Positions 24,782-37,335 are shown, counted from the stretch's first letter. The stretch is DNA of 64,000 nucleotides from Diadema setosum (GCF_964275005.1 NC_092685.1:14059571-14123570), one strand, 5' to 3'. Notes: generated by a model from the letters alone, not told the origin. A program made the numbers and translations.

Positions 24782-27700
24782 CTATGTGTCTCGATAACGC
24801 AATGGCTTTCTGACCACTCTACCGGACCTAGTAACTGTGGTACCTGGCTCCAACTGCTTGTAACCAGTCCTTCCAGTTTTTAGGATTGGTTTGGGAGGGA
24901 GTTGTGTTGGAGTGTTCTGTGGTTCTGTTACATCTCCATCAGCGAAGCTCACACGTCTACGTACTGGAAGCTTAGCTTCTGTGTTTTGTGGAGGGGTTTT
25001 GATGGAAGGAACCTCGCGAAGGTGGGAACGGTTCCTCCTGAGCCGTGTTCCATTGGGTGTCTCCACCTCATAGGAGTGTGGTTCCTTGCAGACTTTTGTC
25101 ACCCGGGCAGGGATCCACGTTTGGTCCTGGGCATCTCGGAGTCTAACTCTCTGTCCCACGTGTAGTGCCGGAAGACTGGGTCTCGCCATCTTGTCATGGT
25201 CCTCCTTCATTCGCTGCTGTCGTTTCACCAGATTGTCATAGATCTCATCTGAGTTACGATGACTGGAGACGTGGTGACTTGGAAGGGTAGTGCGTATCTG
25301 TCTTCCAAGCAGGAGCTCAGCTGGGGAGGGAAGATTGGATCCCAGTGGGGTTGCACGGTAGTGTAGAAGTGCAATCTGGATATCTTGACCAGTTTCATTG
25401 CATTTCTTCATGAGGGATTTGATGGTCCTCACATTCCTTTCAGCCATCCCGTTCGACCGGGGGTACCTCGGCGATGAGGTTGTGTGCTTGATTCCCCACT
25501 TCTTGCACATGGTTTTGAACGGTTGACCAGCATATTGGGGTCCATTGTCTGAAACAATCTGTGCTGGTACTCCAAAGAGACTGAATGTTGCACTGACTAT
25601 ATTTGCAACTGTCCTACTACTCGTGTTTGGGAGTTTGTGGACAAGGGGATACTTTGAGTAGTAGTCTGTTATCAGCAGATAGTCTTCTCCTTCCAGGGTG
25701 AACAGATCAGTGGCTAGTTTGGTCCACGGGGAAGATGGGATCTCGTGTGGTTGAAGTGGTTCCTTCTGGTTCCTAGCTTGGTGGGCTTGGCATGCCTCAC
25801 ATGCTTTCACAAGTTTCTCAATGCCACTGTCTATTCCAGGCCAGTATACTGTCTCTCTTGCCAGCCTTCTCGTTCTCTCTATCCCCATGTGGCCTTGGTG
25901 CAACTGACTCTTGATGTCATCCCGTAGTGATTGAGGAATGAGAACTCGCTTCCCCTTGAATATCACACCGTTTGAGATGCCGATTTCATCTCTGAATGGC
26001 CAGAAGCTTCTGATAGAAGTAGGGAGTTCCTTGATTGTATCAGGCCATCCGGTGACAACTGTTTGCCAGAGTAATTTGAGGACTGGGTCTCTGGCTGTCT
26101 CATCCTGCAGTTGCTTCTGCTTTGGTTCCTCAAAGCTAGTTAGGTCAACTCCGTGAAAGTCCTCAATGTCCAAGTGTACTTCATCCACTTGCTGGTCAAG
26201 TGGAATGTCTTGTCTCTTGTGAGGATTTGGCAGTCTGCTCAGGGCATCTGAGAGTACCATGTTCTTGCCTGGCTTGTAGCGTACCTGGCAGTCATAGCCT
26301 TGTATCTTGATCAGTAGGCGTTGGAGACGAGGTGGTGCACTTGAAAGTGGTTTCTTCCAGATCATCTCGAGGGGTTTATGATCTGTTTCCACCGTGAATG
26401 TCCTTCCAAACAGGTAAGTATGGAACCTTGTAATGCCAAATACTAGTCCAAGTGCTTCACGCTCGATGTTTGAGTAGTTTGCCTGTGCAGGTGATAGGCT
26501 TTTGGATGCGAATGCTACTGGAATTCCTCCTTGTAAAAGGCACGCCCCTAGGCCTTTCTGGGAGGCATCTACCTCAACAGTAGTCTCTTCCTGAGGATTG
26601 AAGTACTTCAGGCATGATTCAGGAGTGATTGCCTGCTTCAGATCATCAAAGGCATGTTGGTGGTCCTCCTGCCAGAGGAATGGTACGTCTTTCTTGAGTA
26701 GGTCCCGAAGTATGGATGAACGTTCCGCATAGTTGGGAATGTATGGTGCTAAGTACGTGAAGAATCCAAGACTCCTCTGCAGGTCATCCTTGTCCTGAGG
26801 TGTGGGCATTTGACAAACATCTTCCACTTTCTTGGGGTCGGGGCGTATGCCATCAGCTGTGTAGACAGAGCCAAAGAACTCTATGTGGTCTGTCTTGATG
26901 TGGCATTTGGTGCTATTGAAGACTAACCCTTCACGTCTGGCTGTCTCCATGAGCTGGAGGAGGTTGTGGTCATGTTCGGCTTCTGTCTGGCCGAAAACAG
27001 CAATGTCATCTGCAATTCCTACACAGCCAGGGACCTGTGCAATGATGTGGTCCATGCGTTCCTGGAATATATCCTGGCTTACCGACAGTCCAAACGGTAA
27101 GCGCTGGAAGCAGTAGCGACCAAAGGGTGTCCTGAAGGTGGTCAACTCTTGTGATTTCTTCTCCAAGTGTACAGACCAATAGCCCGATTTTGCATCAAGC
27201 TTCGAGAAGAACTTGGCACCGCTGAATGCTGGGTTCAGCTCCTCTAAAGTAGGTATCTTGTGAGGGCACCTTCGAAGAGCATTGTTCAGTCTTTTGGGGT
27301 CAAGACATACTCTTAGGCTTCCGTCCTTCTTGACACTTGTCGTTAGGGAGCTACACCACTCTGTGTAGTGTTGAACTTTGCGGATAACACCTTCCTGCTC
27401 CATCTTGTCTAGTTCTGCCTTCAACTTATCACGGATGTGGACACTGCACTTTCTAGGGGGGTCTATTGAGGGCGTTGCATCATCCTTGAGATAGAGGATG
27501 GCTTCCCCCTTGAAGTTTCCAATTGTGTCAAACTGATGGGGGTACATCTCTTGTAAGTCTTTGATAGACTTGATCGGATGGCTGTCCTGGAGGCTTCTTC
27601 CTGGGATGTTTCTGATTTCGTTGATGGTGACAACTCCCAACGTCTTACATCCAGGTAGTCCCAAGATTGCTGGGCCTGCAGCATCTGTGATGTAAAGGAA

Positions 27701-28900
27701 TTGTTGAGACCATGGAGATTGCTTGTACCTGCATCCAAGTGTGATGGATCCCAGGCATGTAATCTGAGTGCCATTGTATGCGCTAAGTTGTGCACTCGTA
27801 GGCGTGATCATCTGTCTCCACGTCTGTGGGTATATGTCTTTCAAGATACGCAACGGTAGAACATTACCACCTGCTCCTGTGTCCACTTTTAGGCTCAGGG
27901 TAGCTCTTCCTGTGCGTTTAGGACAGACGATTTCGACATCCACAAATGCCTCCTTTGTGTCTTTGGAGCCAATGGAATGAAAACTGACTTCAACGTTGTC
28001 TTCCTGCTCCTGCCATGGGCGTTCATGAGGGTTACTTTCAGTGACAGCATCAACCGATTTGTTCCAGTCCCGTTGGGACGGGCTCCGATCTCTGTCCTTC
28101 CCTCGATATGTGGATTGGTTTCTGAACCTTCGGTTCCTGGATCGATTGCGTCCCTTTTGTTGGGTGGTTGATCCGCCCGTGTGTCTGGGTTGTATCTTGC
28201 TTTCATGCTTGGTTTTTCGACACATCTTTGCCCAATGACCGATGGTACCGCATGCCTTACAATAGTCTTTGTAAGCAGGACATCGCTTTGGGGGGTGGGA
28301 CAGACCGCAGTTTCCACAGCGCTTCTTTGACGCAGGTGATATGGCACCGATGTTGGTGTCATTGTCCAGTGTTTGGAGGCATTGACGTCCGGCCATGATT
28401 GCCTCGTATTTGCGTCCGGTTTCGATCAGTTTGTCTGCATTGAAACCTTTTGGCTGATCAAGCAAATCCTTTTGAAATGCTTCTATTGGTGTGGATACGA
28501 TCACAAGCTCTACCAGTCGTTCACATAACTCATCGGCTTTGAAGTCACACTCTACTGCTTTACTTCGACATCTGTTAACGAACTCATCGATTGATTCACC
28601 TGGTTTCTGCCTGTATCTCATGAGTTCCAGACGGTGGATTCTGAAATTGACCTTGACCTTTAGTTGGTCTTCAAAGAGGTTCCACAGTTTTGCTGGATTG
28701 TTTTGGTCATCAGTAGAGAGGCCAGATGCATTAATCTTACGAAGGCCTTCATTGCCAACGGCAATCTTTATCTTTGTTGCCTGTTTGATAGGATCAACAA
28801 TATTATGGTCCAAAAAGCAAAGCTCTGTTCTTTGTCGGAAAAGCTTAAACTCTTCTGCCACATTGCTAGCGCTCCAATTCATTTCAGGGAATTTAGCCAT
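24782..28900 (-). CDS. Gag-Pol polyprotein of the Ty3/Gypsy element
   Basis: One continuous frame of 1,372 codons. Order of parts: Gag-like region (residues 1 to about 190); two zinc knuckles with paired Cys (about 195-227); aspartic protease with a DTG triad near 340; reverse transcriptase (about 480-670) whose active-site box reads ADD; RNase H (about 750-880); an integrase with an HHCC-type zinc domain and a DDE core (about 960-1200); and a C-terminal GPY/F-like module. Gag and Pol share one frame, as in some Mag-lineage elements, so no frameshift site between them is required. Several short open frames on the plus strand here are shadows of this frame. It is a transposon protein and not a host gene. 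Confidence 0.93.
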   Translation of the reverse strand: MAKFPEMNWSASNVAEEFKLFRQRTELCFLDHNIVDPIKQATKIKIAVGNEGLRKINASGLSTDDQNNPAKLWNLFEDQLKVKVNFRIHRLELMRYRQKPGESIDEFVNRCRSKAVECDFKADELCERLVELVIVSTPIEAFQKDLLDQPKGFNADKLIETGRKYEAIMAGRQCLQTLDNDTNIGAISPASKKRCGNCGLSHPPKRCPAYKDYCKACGTIGHWAKMCRKTKHESKIQPRHTGGSTTQQKGRNRSRNRRFRNQSTYRGKDRDRSPSQRDWNKSVDAVTESNPHERPWQEQEDNVEVSFHSIGSKDTKEAFVDVEIVCPKRTGRATLSLKVDTGAGGNVLPLRILKDIYPQTWRQMITPTSAQLSAYNGTQITCLGSITLGCRYKQSPWSQQFLYITDAAGPAILGLPGCKTLGVVTINEIRNIPGRSLQDSHPIKSIKDLQEMYPHQFDTIGNFKGEAILYLKDDATPSIDPPRKCSVHIRDKLKAELDKMEQEGVIRKVQHYTEWCSSLTTSVKKDGSLRVCLDPKRLNNALRRCPHKIPTLEELNPAFSGAKFFSKLDAKSGYWSVHLEKKSQELTTFRTPFGRYCFQRLPFGLSVSQDIFQERMDHIIAQVPGCVGIADDIAVFGQTEAEHDHNLLQLMETARREGLVFNSTKCHIKTDHIEFFGSVYTADGIRPDPKKVEDVCQMPTPQDKDDLQRSLGFFTYLAPYIPNYAERSSILRDLLKKDVPFLWQEDHQHAFDDLKQAITPESCLKYFNPQEETTVEVDASQKGLGACLLQGGIPVAFASKSLSPAQANYSNIEREALGLVFGITRFHTYLFGRTFTVETDHKPLEMIWKKPLSSAPPRLQRLLIKIQGYDCQVRYKPGKNMVLSDALSRLPNPHKRQDIPLDQQVDEVHLDIEDFHGVDLTSFEEPKQKQLQDETARDPVLKLLWQTVVTGWPDTIKELPTSIRSFWPFRDEIGISNGVIFKGKRVLIPQSLRDDIKSQLHQGHMGIERTRRLARETVYWPGIDSGIEKLVKACEACQAHQARNQKEPLQPHEIPSSPWTKLATDLFTLEGEDYLLITDYYSKYPLVHKLPNTSSRTVANIVSATFSLFGVPAQIVSDNGPQYAGQPFKTMCKKWGIKHTTSSPRYPRSNGMAERNVRTIKSLMKKCNETGQDIQIALLHYRATPLGSNLPSPAELLLGRQIRTTLPSHHVSSHRNSDEIYDNLVKRQQRMKEDHDKMARPSLPALHVGQRVRLRDAQDQTWIPARVTKVCKEPHSYEVETPNGTRLRRNRSHLREVPSIKTPPQNTEAKLPVRRRVSFADGDVTEPQNTPTQLPPKPILKTGRTGYKQLEPGTTVTRSGRVVRKPLRYRDT

Positions 28901-30655
28901 AATGTAACTCTGCTTAACTCGTGAATATCAGCACTAAACAAAAATTGACAGTACGATGCACTCTAACAACATGAAATGAATACAATATTGCGAGTGACAG
29001 AATACGAATCTATCCCACAATAAATTCAAAATCTAATAAAACATCCAAAATTTAAATATTTATATTCCAAACGGTTACCTCTAAATAATTCAGATGGGGA
29101 ATTATTTAAACCATAAATCCACAAAAATATCCTTTGTATACAGTCTATACTGGGTAAATATAATGACTAAAATCTTTATCTTATTTATCAATTTATTTTT
29201 AGTTTAAGTGTGGGTTATAAAAATAATTTATAATAACAGTTAAATTATAACCAATACAATATTAGTAATTGGTGGTTGCAACCAATCCAAACTCATCAAC
29301 CAATATTTTAATTATGTTTACTTAGAACATAAAAATATTTTCAATCCTTCACAAATCAATGTATATTGGAACAAATAGCGCCAAGAGCATCATTATTGAT
29401 GGACTTTCAGCGCTTTATAAGAGACCACTATAGTATCATTATCATTAAATATCACACGTACAGGAAAATATGTGACCTGTTACTTAGCTAGAGTAATACT
29501 GCAGTAGGTACTTCACAAGATCTAAAATAATATTGGCATAAATATACTCACAAAATATGCGCTGGACCTTTTCCTTGGGTCTCGATACTCTCATTCACTC
29601 GTGTACTTTGATATGACACAAATTAGAATACACTGGAATAACTCACATCTGTGTCCATTTATATCTAAGGCAGATGTTAACAGAGTCCAAATGCCTGATT
29701 TTTTTTTTTACATCAAAATTTATTTACTTTATTTTATTATGACACTTAAAAATCAAATAACGTTACGTTGTATTATCTGAATAGCGTCTTTCACTCAAAA
29801 TCACAGTCGTAAGGCTAAGCGTCACGTAATCTAACTTGACATTAGACTCGACTGCAATGAAAGTCTGTGGCAGTATCCATCCGCGATGGGCTGACGTAGT
29901 ACGCTAGCTGGCTGTCGGGCTTGCTCCTTCGCAGGCTGAGGATGCGGCGGCTGCAGCGTCCGCGTTTGGCTCTCCGCTGGTCGATGGGCTCGATGAGGTA
30001 GAATCCCGGGTCCTGTCCGTGACTCTCCTGTAGTCTGGTTGCTGTGGATGTGCCGATAATGTTCCACACTGCAAAGTGCATTTGCTTGCTGAACGATAAA
30101 ATTGGCAACTGACGAGGTAATGTGTGCTGCAGAGCGTCCATTAGCTCACACATTACACTTAGATCTAGTGATAGATCTACCGAGAAGTGTGCTTCCAAGT
30201 ATCCATGACCATGCGGTACACGTATGATCACTGTGCCGGTAGATTTTGAAGCTACGCTGCGACGTGTAACGTTAGACTATTTGTGCTCAGTCATGAATCA
30301 AATAGTACGAACACTGGAACAGATTTTGCAATCCATAGAATCAATGGCACACTGTTTGCATTTGCTTCAAGATGTAAGGTAATCAAGCGTAATATAGCTA
30401 ATGTTTCATTTCATAAATGCATCAGCAGAGCGTCCATAGACATGCATTTATGACCGTAACTAGATTGTTACCTTGCTTGATTGAAAACTTGGTCCGTGCG
30501 CTGGTGCTGTACCGTAACTATCGTAGCTATGCGTATGCTGTGTCAAAGCTACGCGCATACGATCCGCGTCGAATCAGACGATTGCTCGGTCAGTCCAGAA
30601 AAGTGTCATTTCGTCACTTTGATTTCGCGTCTTTGGCTGGTCCACAAAAAAAATA
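28901..30655 (-). other. Long leader of the Ty3/Gypsy element with an extra 129-codon open frame
   Basis: About 1.75 kb separates the primer site from the gag-pol start, long for this family. The part 28920-29800 is AT-rich with no convincing frame. At 29842-30231 a 129-codon frame on the element's sense strand begins with an ATG and has a basic C-terminal half. I do not recognise the product, and it may be a chance frame or captured sequence. Confidence 0.5.
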
Positions 30656-30673
30656 TCCCGCAGCTAGCCACCA
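30656..30673 (-). other. Primer-binding site of the Ty3/Gypsy element
   Basis: Directly inside the 5' LTR, the minus strand starts TGGTGGCTAGC. Its complement ends in CCACCA like the 3' end of a tRNA, so this is the expected tRNA primer site. The tRNA species was not identified. Confidence 0.75.
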
Positions 30674-30892
30674 TGTTGTGTTATGAGGTAGGACTTTGTG
30701 GCAGTTTCATAACACAAAAGTAAAGACAGACGCAGAAATAAGGTTTGATTCGGAGACAGAACTAGAGGTACATCTTGCTGGCTTGAGGCTTTATTGGCAC
30801 AGAACTCGTGGCCCTGGTTACGGTGGTGTACATGCGCGTACAATATAGTGCCGTTGCCAAGGGCATAGTATAACTGGTTACATTATACAACA
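30674..30892 (-). repeat. 5' LTR of the Ty3/Gypsy element
   Basis: This 219-bp sequence begins TGTTGTG and ends ACAACA on the plus strand. It matches 23799-24017 almost perfectly. It is followed by the second copy of the 5-bp target duplication. Confidence 0.93.
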
Positions 30893-31160
30893 CTGTGTGC
30901 ATGCAGAAAGTGCAGTGTTTCGTGTGGAATGCGCGACACCTAAATGATTCGCTGGCAAAAATTTTATACATATTCCGTTGTGCTAATCTGGATGGTATAA
31001 TCAAATTCCTAGAAACGAAAGATTTTGTACCCATTGCAATGAAGATAAAATTGGTGATGAATTTCTTTACCTTTTTCAGTGTAGCCTCTTTAATGAACAA
31101 CGAAAGGAGGTACTTGAAAAAATATTACTGGAAATACCCAAATAGGCTACTATGAAGATG

Positions 31161-31889
31161 AATCAATTATTTAATTGTCAAAAGAGAACAGTCCTTTCCA
31201 ATTTAACCAAGTTTTGTAGTTATATAATGACACATGTTTAGATTACTAGTATTTTTTTGTCCTTTTTGTAAATACTACATATAAGCCTTTTTACAGGCTG
31301 TGCCTTCTTTACAATCATTTTATAACTTATTTGTCTTCTCACTCTCCCCCCCCCCCCCCATTTTTCTTCTTCTCGTTCTCGTCTCCACATTTCCTTCATT
31401 CTTTGTTCACATATCGTGCGAATATATTTCCGTATTTCTCTGCGGGTTTTTTTATTTCTATTTTTTCTGTTTATTTTTTTTTCTGAACTATATGTCACTC
31501 GTATTTCTTTTGTTAATTTGTATAGGTACTTTGTCACCAGTTTTGTGTCCTCACTCTTCCCTCTTCACCTCCATTTCCCTTCTCTCTCCTCTCTCTCTCC
31601 CTCTCTCTCTCCCTCTTTCTCGTCATATTTCCCTTTCTTTGTTTTTTTCTTCACCATATATCGTGTATATATTGTATATTTCTGCACATTTTTTTCTTTT
31701 CATCAATCTCATTTCATTCTTATTTACTTTGTTTTAGTTGTTGTGTACACTTTTTAAAGTTATTTGCAATTCTGTATTATTGAATTGATAATGTGATACA
31801 TCTGTATATATTTTTACATTGGACTCCGATACCAGAGTATGGGTTGTTGAGTAAAATAAACTTTCAAACTTTCAAACTTTCAACTTTCG
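31161..31889 (+). mobile_element. Probable LINE 3' end with (ACTTTCAA)n tail, plus strand
   Basis: A T/C-rich, low-complexity stretch ends in 'gagtaaaataaactttcaaa' and three to four copies of 'actttcaa' (31858-31889), the arrangement of CR1/L2-type 3' ends. The open frames across 31300-31757 are artefacts of the pyrimidine-rich tract. No reverse-transcriptase text was recognised, so the copy is 5'-truncated. Confidence 0.5.
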
Positions 31890-32673
31890 CTCCTAGGGCT
31901 GCATGCCCGCCTCAAGCAAGCATGTTACATTCCTAGAACATCAATTAAATGTTTAGGAATACGCGCCTCCCCAGGCCCTCACCACTAGAGAATTTTAGGG
32001 GAAGTCGCCCGCCATCAGACCGTTTTTATTTATCATTATTTTTATTTATTTATCATTATTCTTATTTATCTACCTATTATTACTATTTTGGGGGATTTTT
32101 AATGAAAAGTTTGTTTTATATTTTTGTTGACAAACTGCTAATTAGCGACTAAAATCCGACCAAATCAGCCAGGAATGACTCGCCTCCTTTCGTGCTGACA
32201 GAGCGCTTATTTTCCCCAAGAAAAGATCGGTACGAGGGAAAGTTTTCTCGAAGTGAAATCCTGCGGGACTGGATCCAAGTCATAAACGATAGGCAAGGTA
32301 TCGTTTTGAACTTAATGTATCATTCTTCCTTGACAAATTGCCCTTAATGAACGTAAACTTGAAACCCGGATTCAATATCAAAGTACATATGTAATAACAT
32401 TATAGCCATGATAAACAAAAGAGACAAACATGGGCATAATACACAATCCCGTCTGAGTGGCTATGACCATGATTTTATTATTTCTATTATTATTAGCCTG
32501 CAAGAAACAAAAGAGTCACAGCTTTGTCCACACCGTAGTGCGGCGTTGAGGGCACACCACTTCTTCGTTGCTCGTTTGATGGCGTAGGCCTATAAAATAT
32601 GGGCCCCTAACACAAGACCGGCGAGAATAAAGAAAGGAATACACCAGTATGTAACAGGTATTGTATATTTTTC

Positions 32674-33655
32674 ATTGTCATTTCATTTCATTTCATTTAT
32701 TTGGCAAAATATAAAACAATATACAATATGCAACAAGAAACAAATACATGCCAGGACTCCTAAGAAGCAAATTTGTGCTTGTGGCTGGAGCCCTCAAACC
32801 AAAAAGGATAATTAAATACTGTACATAGTTACAATCAACCAACACTTTTTGTGATATGGACCAATACATACAGAAGGTTATAGTCCAAATTGAAATAACA
32901 CAATGTCTACTTAAGTCATCTGTTATTGACACAAAAACATATCTTTGCTTAAAATTTGTTGGCAGACATATAGTACACACTCGCACATCCATCCTTAGTA
33001 TACAGAGAAAAAGAGATGAGAAAAAGAAAGGTAGAGGAAGAAAGGAAGTCTAGTCAGTCATGGATACCATCTGTCTAAATACACTCTGTTTATATAATAC
33101 TTTAAATCTGGAAAATGTAGTGCTAGATTTAAGGTCACCATCAGTAGAATTCCATTCCTTGACACCTGTAAAACGTATATGGATTGCAATCTTAAAGAGC
33201 GGAATAAGTAAAAGGTTTAGGAAAATTGTAGCGGTATACCAGGTGGGGTATGAGTGGAATGAGGAATTCATATGGAACATGTTTCTGAACACATCGGGCA
33301 ACATATTTTGGTGATACCTAAACATGAACAACAAAATATTCAGCTTGACCAGATCAAAAATTGGAAGTATCCGAAATTGTACAAAGAGTGGTGAACTTGG
33401 AGAAGTAAAATGACTATTACTCACTATACGTATAAAGCTCGTTTTTGGAGCATGTATAATCTGTTAATGTGTACTCTGTATGTGGTTCCCCATACTTCAT
33501 TGCAATAAGATGAGGCAAAATTATTGCATTATAAATGTTTACCAAGATATTAGAAGGTAATGCACTTTTTAGTTTGGATAAAACACCTGCATTTCTTAAC
33601 AATTTAGAACAAATATTTGCAACATGATACTTCCAGTCAAGGGATTCATTCATTC
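32674..33655 (-). mobile_element. 5'-truncated LINE (CR1/L2-like), minus strand
   Basis: The minus strand encodes the end of a non-LTR reverse transcriptase. 33417-33653 reads like the thumb region (DWKYHVANICSKLLRN, VLSKLKSALP, NIYNAIILPHL). 33050-33424 reads like the C-terminal tail (LPIFDLVKLNILLFMFRYH, LLPDVF, EWNS). A 3' UTR follows down to a (TTTCA)n tail at 32674-32701. The frames are broken at least once between the two pieces. Confidence 0.85.
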
Positions 33656-34803
33656 ATTTTGTATTACAAACGTGGAGCGAATGCCTGTAATGGTCGTACA
33701 CAATGGAGCGTGTCAAAATTGATGTTGTATACTTAGGACTTTTAAATGTACTCCATCCTCTTTTAACTTAAGTCTATTTGAAGAAGCTATATAGATATAG
33801 CGAGAACTTGACTATAGGGAAGACGCAAATAAAGATGAACTGATCAGGAACAGCAAGCTTTACAAATGAACATAATTTACATAAACATTATTTACATATA
33901 TTCAAATTATTTATACGAGAACCAATATAAATATAAATAAAAGAAAAGGAGGACTCTAATGAAGTAGAACAATCTAATTCAGCAACAGTCTAGGGAGGGC
34001 ATGATTTTATTATAATATAAATGGGTGGGTATACTCATTTAAAGAGCTTGGAGCTGTCTGCACCCAACAGCTGTATAAAGAATCAGTTGTGAGGTGAAAA
34101 GAGTGCTATGCTGTGCAGAGTATAAAGCAACGTAGCCTTTTCTATATGTTAAACAACTTCCTCGTTGATGTATCCATTATGGTGCAAATCAGCAAATCAA
34201 CTTTGTCGAAAGAGATCGAGCGTCAAATTCTATAGATTATTTCTATACGCCAACTTTCATCCGACTGGAAAATGTTCGCCACAAGTGGCATCCAGTATTG
34301 TTTTGCAGTTTGATGAATGGTGAACCTAACAGTCGCTCTCGTGCTGAGTCCTCTCGCGTTGCATAAACCTGGATAAGGATCATCAATCATCGAACTCCGG
34401 AATTTTAGGGCCCTACCAAAAGATCATTATGAACAAAGTTATAGTGAAAATATTAAGTCAAATCCGTTGACGTCAGTTTCTAAAATCATTTAATCAATGG
34501 TTGAACTTAATAATACAATATTGTCTTATATAAAGACCTTTCCATGTGATATAAATATAGGCATCTTAAAATCACCAGGTATCCCTATAAATAACAGGCC
34601 TACATAGAAAATCATGGTCCATTTCAAACTTTGTGATGTTTATAATCTATACTTCAACTGAAAATATTGAATATTAAGAAATTCCTTGAACCAAGCTGCA
34701 TTAACTGGCAGACATTTATTATGTTTGTTGATTTTTGATTAAATCATTGGCGTTATTACTGTCATTATCAAACAAACAAAATAAGTAGTGAAAATGTTGC
34801 AAT

Positions 34804-34853
<50 letters not shown>

Positions 34854-37335
34854 GAAAAACAACTCCGCCCTGTTGTGTGTATTTAGGAAAATGGGATGAT
34901 AGCCCTCGAATACCATGCCAGTAACAAGTCGATCTAGGGAATGTGGAATTTTCTTTAAATTTTCTTTATACCGTTCTCCATAATGATTATTATATAGTTA
35001 CGTCACAATCTGTGTTATAGTCTTTTCATCCATTGATGGCAGCTTCAAAGTTGTAAATAGTCATAACTTCTGAAAGGATTGTCCGATTTTCCTCAAACTT
35101 TCACTGATGTGTTTTTCTATTATTGCTGCATTCACGCAATCCACATATATTTTTGGATTTCCATTTATTCAGTATTTTTGTCATTACCAGTGAGCGTTAC
35201 CCACCTCCGTCCATTATACACAAAGTGAAGACGCACACGCAGGGTGGGCGCGGGTGACAGGTAGTATAGAGCTTAGCCATTCCTAGTTTATCATCTATCA
35301 TACCCTCACCATAAGTTTTGAGGGGACTGTTATTTATTGTGCGTGAATCAGTGTGTAATTGGTCGGCTCCTCTAATTGCGAATGTTGGCAGTTGCGGATA
35401 ATAATTATACCCTTTCAATTTTTGAATTTGAAACTTGGAGTACTTGGCATACAATAATGTACCACCCAAAGTGTGCACCAGTTCATTGAATTTCAATTGT
35501 AGAAAACAAAAGTTCCTTCATGTGGGATGGGCATGTTCCCATGCATACCAAGATAATATCAGAGTTTAATAACTGTTGTTTTGTGTTTTGCGCGGTTTTA
35601 AAACAATCATAATTATACAGCTGAAGTATGATTTTTTTTTTTTTTTTCATTTCGGGATCACAGATGGAGGAGACCGTTGTCAATAAGTAAATCGCTTGAC
35701 TTGATATGAAATGAATAAGAAATAATTTTGTGAGAGCATGACTTCAACTAGCTGATTTGAATATTCGTAAGGACTGGTCAAGAGACGTTTTCCGAAAAAA
35801 AAGAATGAAATTTCAAAATGTTGTATCTTCCTTATTTCTTATCCGATTTTTGTCATTTTTGTATCGTTCTGTAGGGAACATTTTGTCTCTTTCTTTTGAA
35901 GTTTATTTATTTTTGGGGTGGATTTCCTATTTAAAATAAACGCACGATGGTTTACGGCTGAATAAACCAATCAGTGTATATTTACAATACACGTTATGCA
36001 CTTAGGACGTACAAAGAAGAATGGCTCATCAATCTTTAACGTCTTTTAATCCTCTGCATACCACATTGCTTTTCTGGCCACAGGTTTGTGTGTGAAATTT
36101 GTGCGCATTTGACACTCATTGGCACAGATGGGGATGGTTGCTTTAAACAAGACAAAGTCCTGTCTCCTCATCCCGATAACCCCATATCCGAATGGATTTT
36201 TCTCGTCTATGACACAGCGGCTGTAGGCCTACATAATGGATGCATAGTTTGATATCATCATTTTGAATGCGCGACAGAAGTCATGAAAATGATTGACAGT
36301 TATCATATAACACTAATGCACCAATCCTTGTGATGTGTCACGATGCTAGTTTGCCACGTATACTTGGAGGAAGCAACTCGAGTGCTCGGACGTTGACATC
36401 ACTGCCATCAGTTCTGTGCTCTGTCGTACTGTAGCCAGCGAGTTGTAATACGCCACGTATTACTACTCACAGTACATTATTTTGTACATAATAATCTGCC
36501 AGTGTTGCTAGCAAGAGAGGACGCTCTTTTGCAAACCACCACAGTGAACTAACAGTCATTATCATTATACAACCAGAACCATGCACGTGGGAATGTTTTC
36601 TTCTATGGGGTGTGTGTGGGTTGTATGTGTGTGGGTTGTATGTGTATGGGTAGGTATGGGTAGGTTGATAGGTTATTAAATGATGAGTTTTGTTTGAATA
36701 ATTTAAGCATGATTTTTTTTTTTCCGATTACGGCACGTTTTGGAAAATTCTCAAGGGAGTGTAAAGAGAATTTATGTAATGAAGCAGATATTAATTAATC
36801 TGATCAAGTTGATCAAGATTTTTTTTTCCTTTTAAGAGTTATGCTTAATTTGATATATTTTTGTATCTAGCGTGTGGTCTTCAAAAAAAAGAGGAAGTTA
36901 TGTTTAACAAAAGTTATTTAGCAGCACAATTTCTTGTGTGTGTGTGTGTGTGTAATAAGGCAGATTTGGATTATCTTGATTATGTTAATCAAGATAGCTT
37001 TTTCTGAGAGTTATGCAGAATTTCATGTCATTTCTCTTATATAAACATGGTATGATTTGAAAAAACAACAACAAATATATTGTACTGTATGTTGGAAAAA
37101 TGATTTAGCAGCACAAGAAAGAAGAATACAGCTGTTTTTTTTTTATATCATTAATTTCATTGTCAACATAAATTATGGACCTGATATTGAATGAAACTCA
37201 AATAAAGAATATCATAAAACAGAAAAACGTGTGTGACACAGTGTGTGTTTGTGTGTGCTTGTGTGTGTTTGTGTGTGTGCTGAAAGGGATGATATATACA
37301 GGGCCTAAAACAGTAGTCAGTGTAATCAATGTTAA
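33656..37335. other. Intergenic stretch, no gene seen
   Basis: AT-rich DNA with a (CA)n tract at 34804-34851, a repeat arm at 34940-35165 related to the element at 17328-17781, and (TG)n at 36932-36952. No exon was recognised. Confidence 0.5.
34804..34851. repeat. (CA)n microsatellite, 24 units
   Basis: Uninterrupted CA dinucleotides. Confidence 0.95.

Larger units (their letters stand above)
23799..30892 (-). mobile_element. Ty3/Gypsy LTR retrotransposon, Mag/SURL-like, looks whole and young
   Basis: The element is 7.1 kb, bounded by 219-bp direct LTRs and a perfect 5-bp target duplication (ctgtg at 23794-23798 and 30893-30897). It reads on the minus strand, so its 5' LTR is at 30674-30892. 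Parts in order: 5' LTR; primer-binding site directly inside it; a leader of about 1.7 kb; one continuous gag-pol frame (24782-28900); a purine-rich tract; 3' LTR. By eye the two LTRs differ at only one position, which implies a recent insertion on an evolutionary scale. No break was seen in the main frame. The assignment to the Mag lineage (which includes sea-urchin SURL) rests on the general look of the integrase and Gag parts. Confidence 0.93.

Noticed and set aside
27895-28362. Second minus-strand open frame overlapping the Gag region of the Ty3/Gypsy element
   Set aside because: It is a shadow of the main frame with no motif of its own.
31300-31757. Two overlapping plus-strand open frames rich in Phe, Leu and Ser
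   Set aside because: They are translations of a T/C-rich low-complexity tract, probably a LINE 3' UTR.
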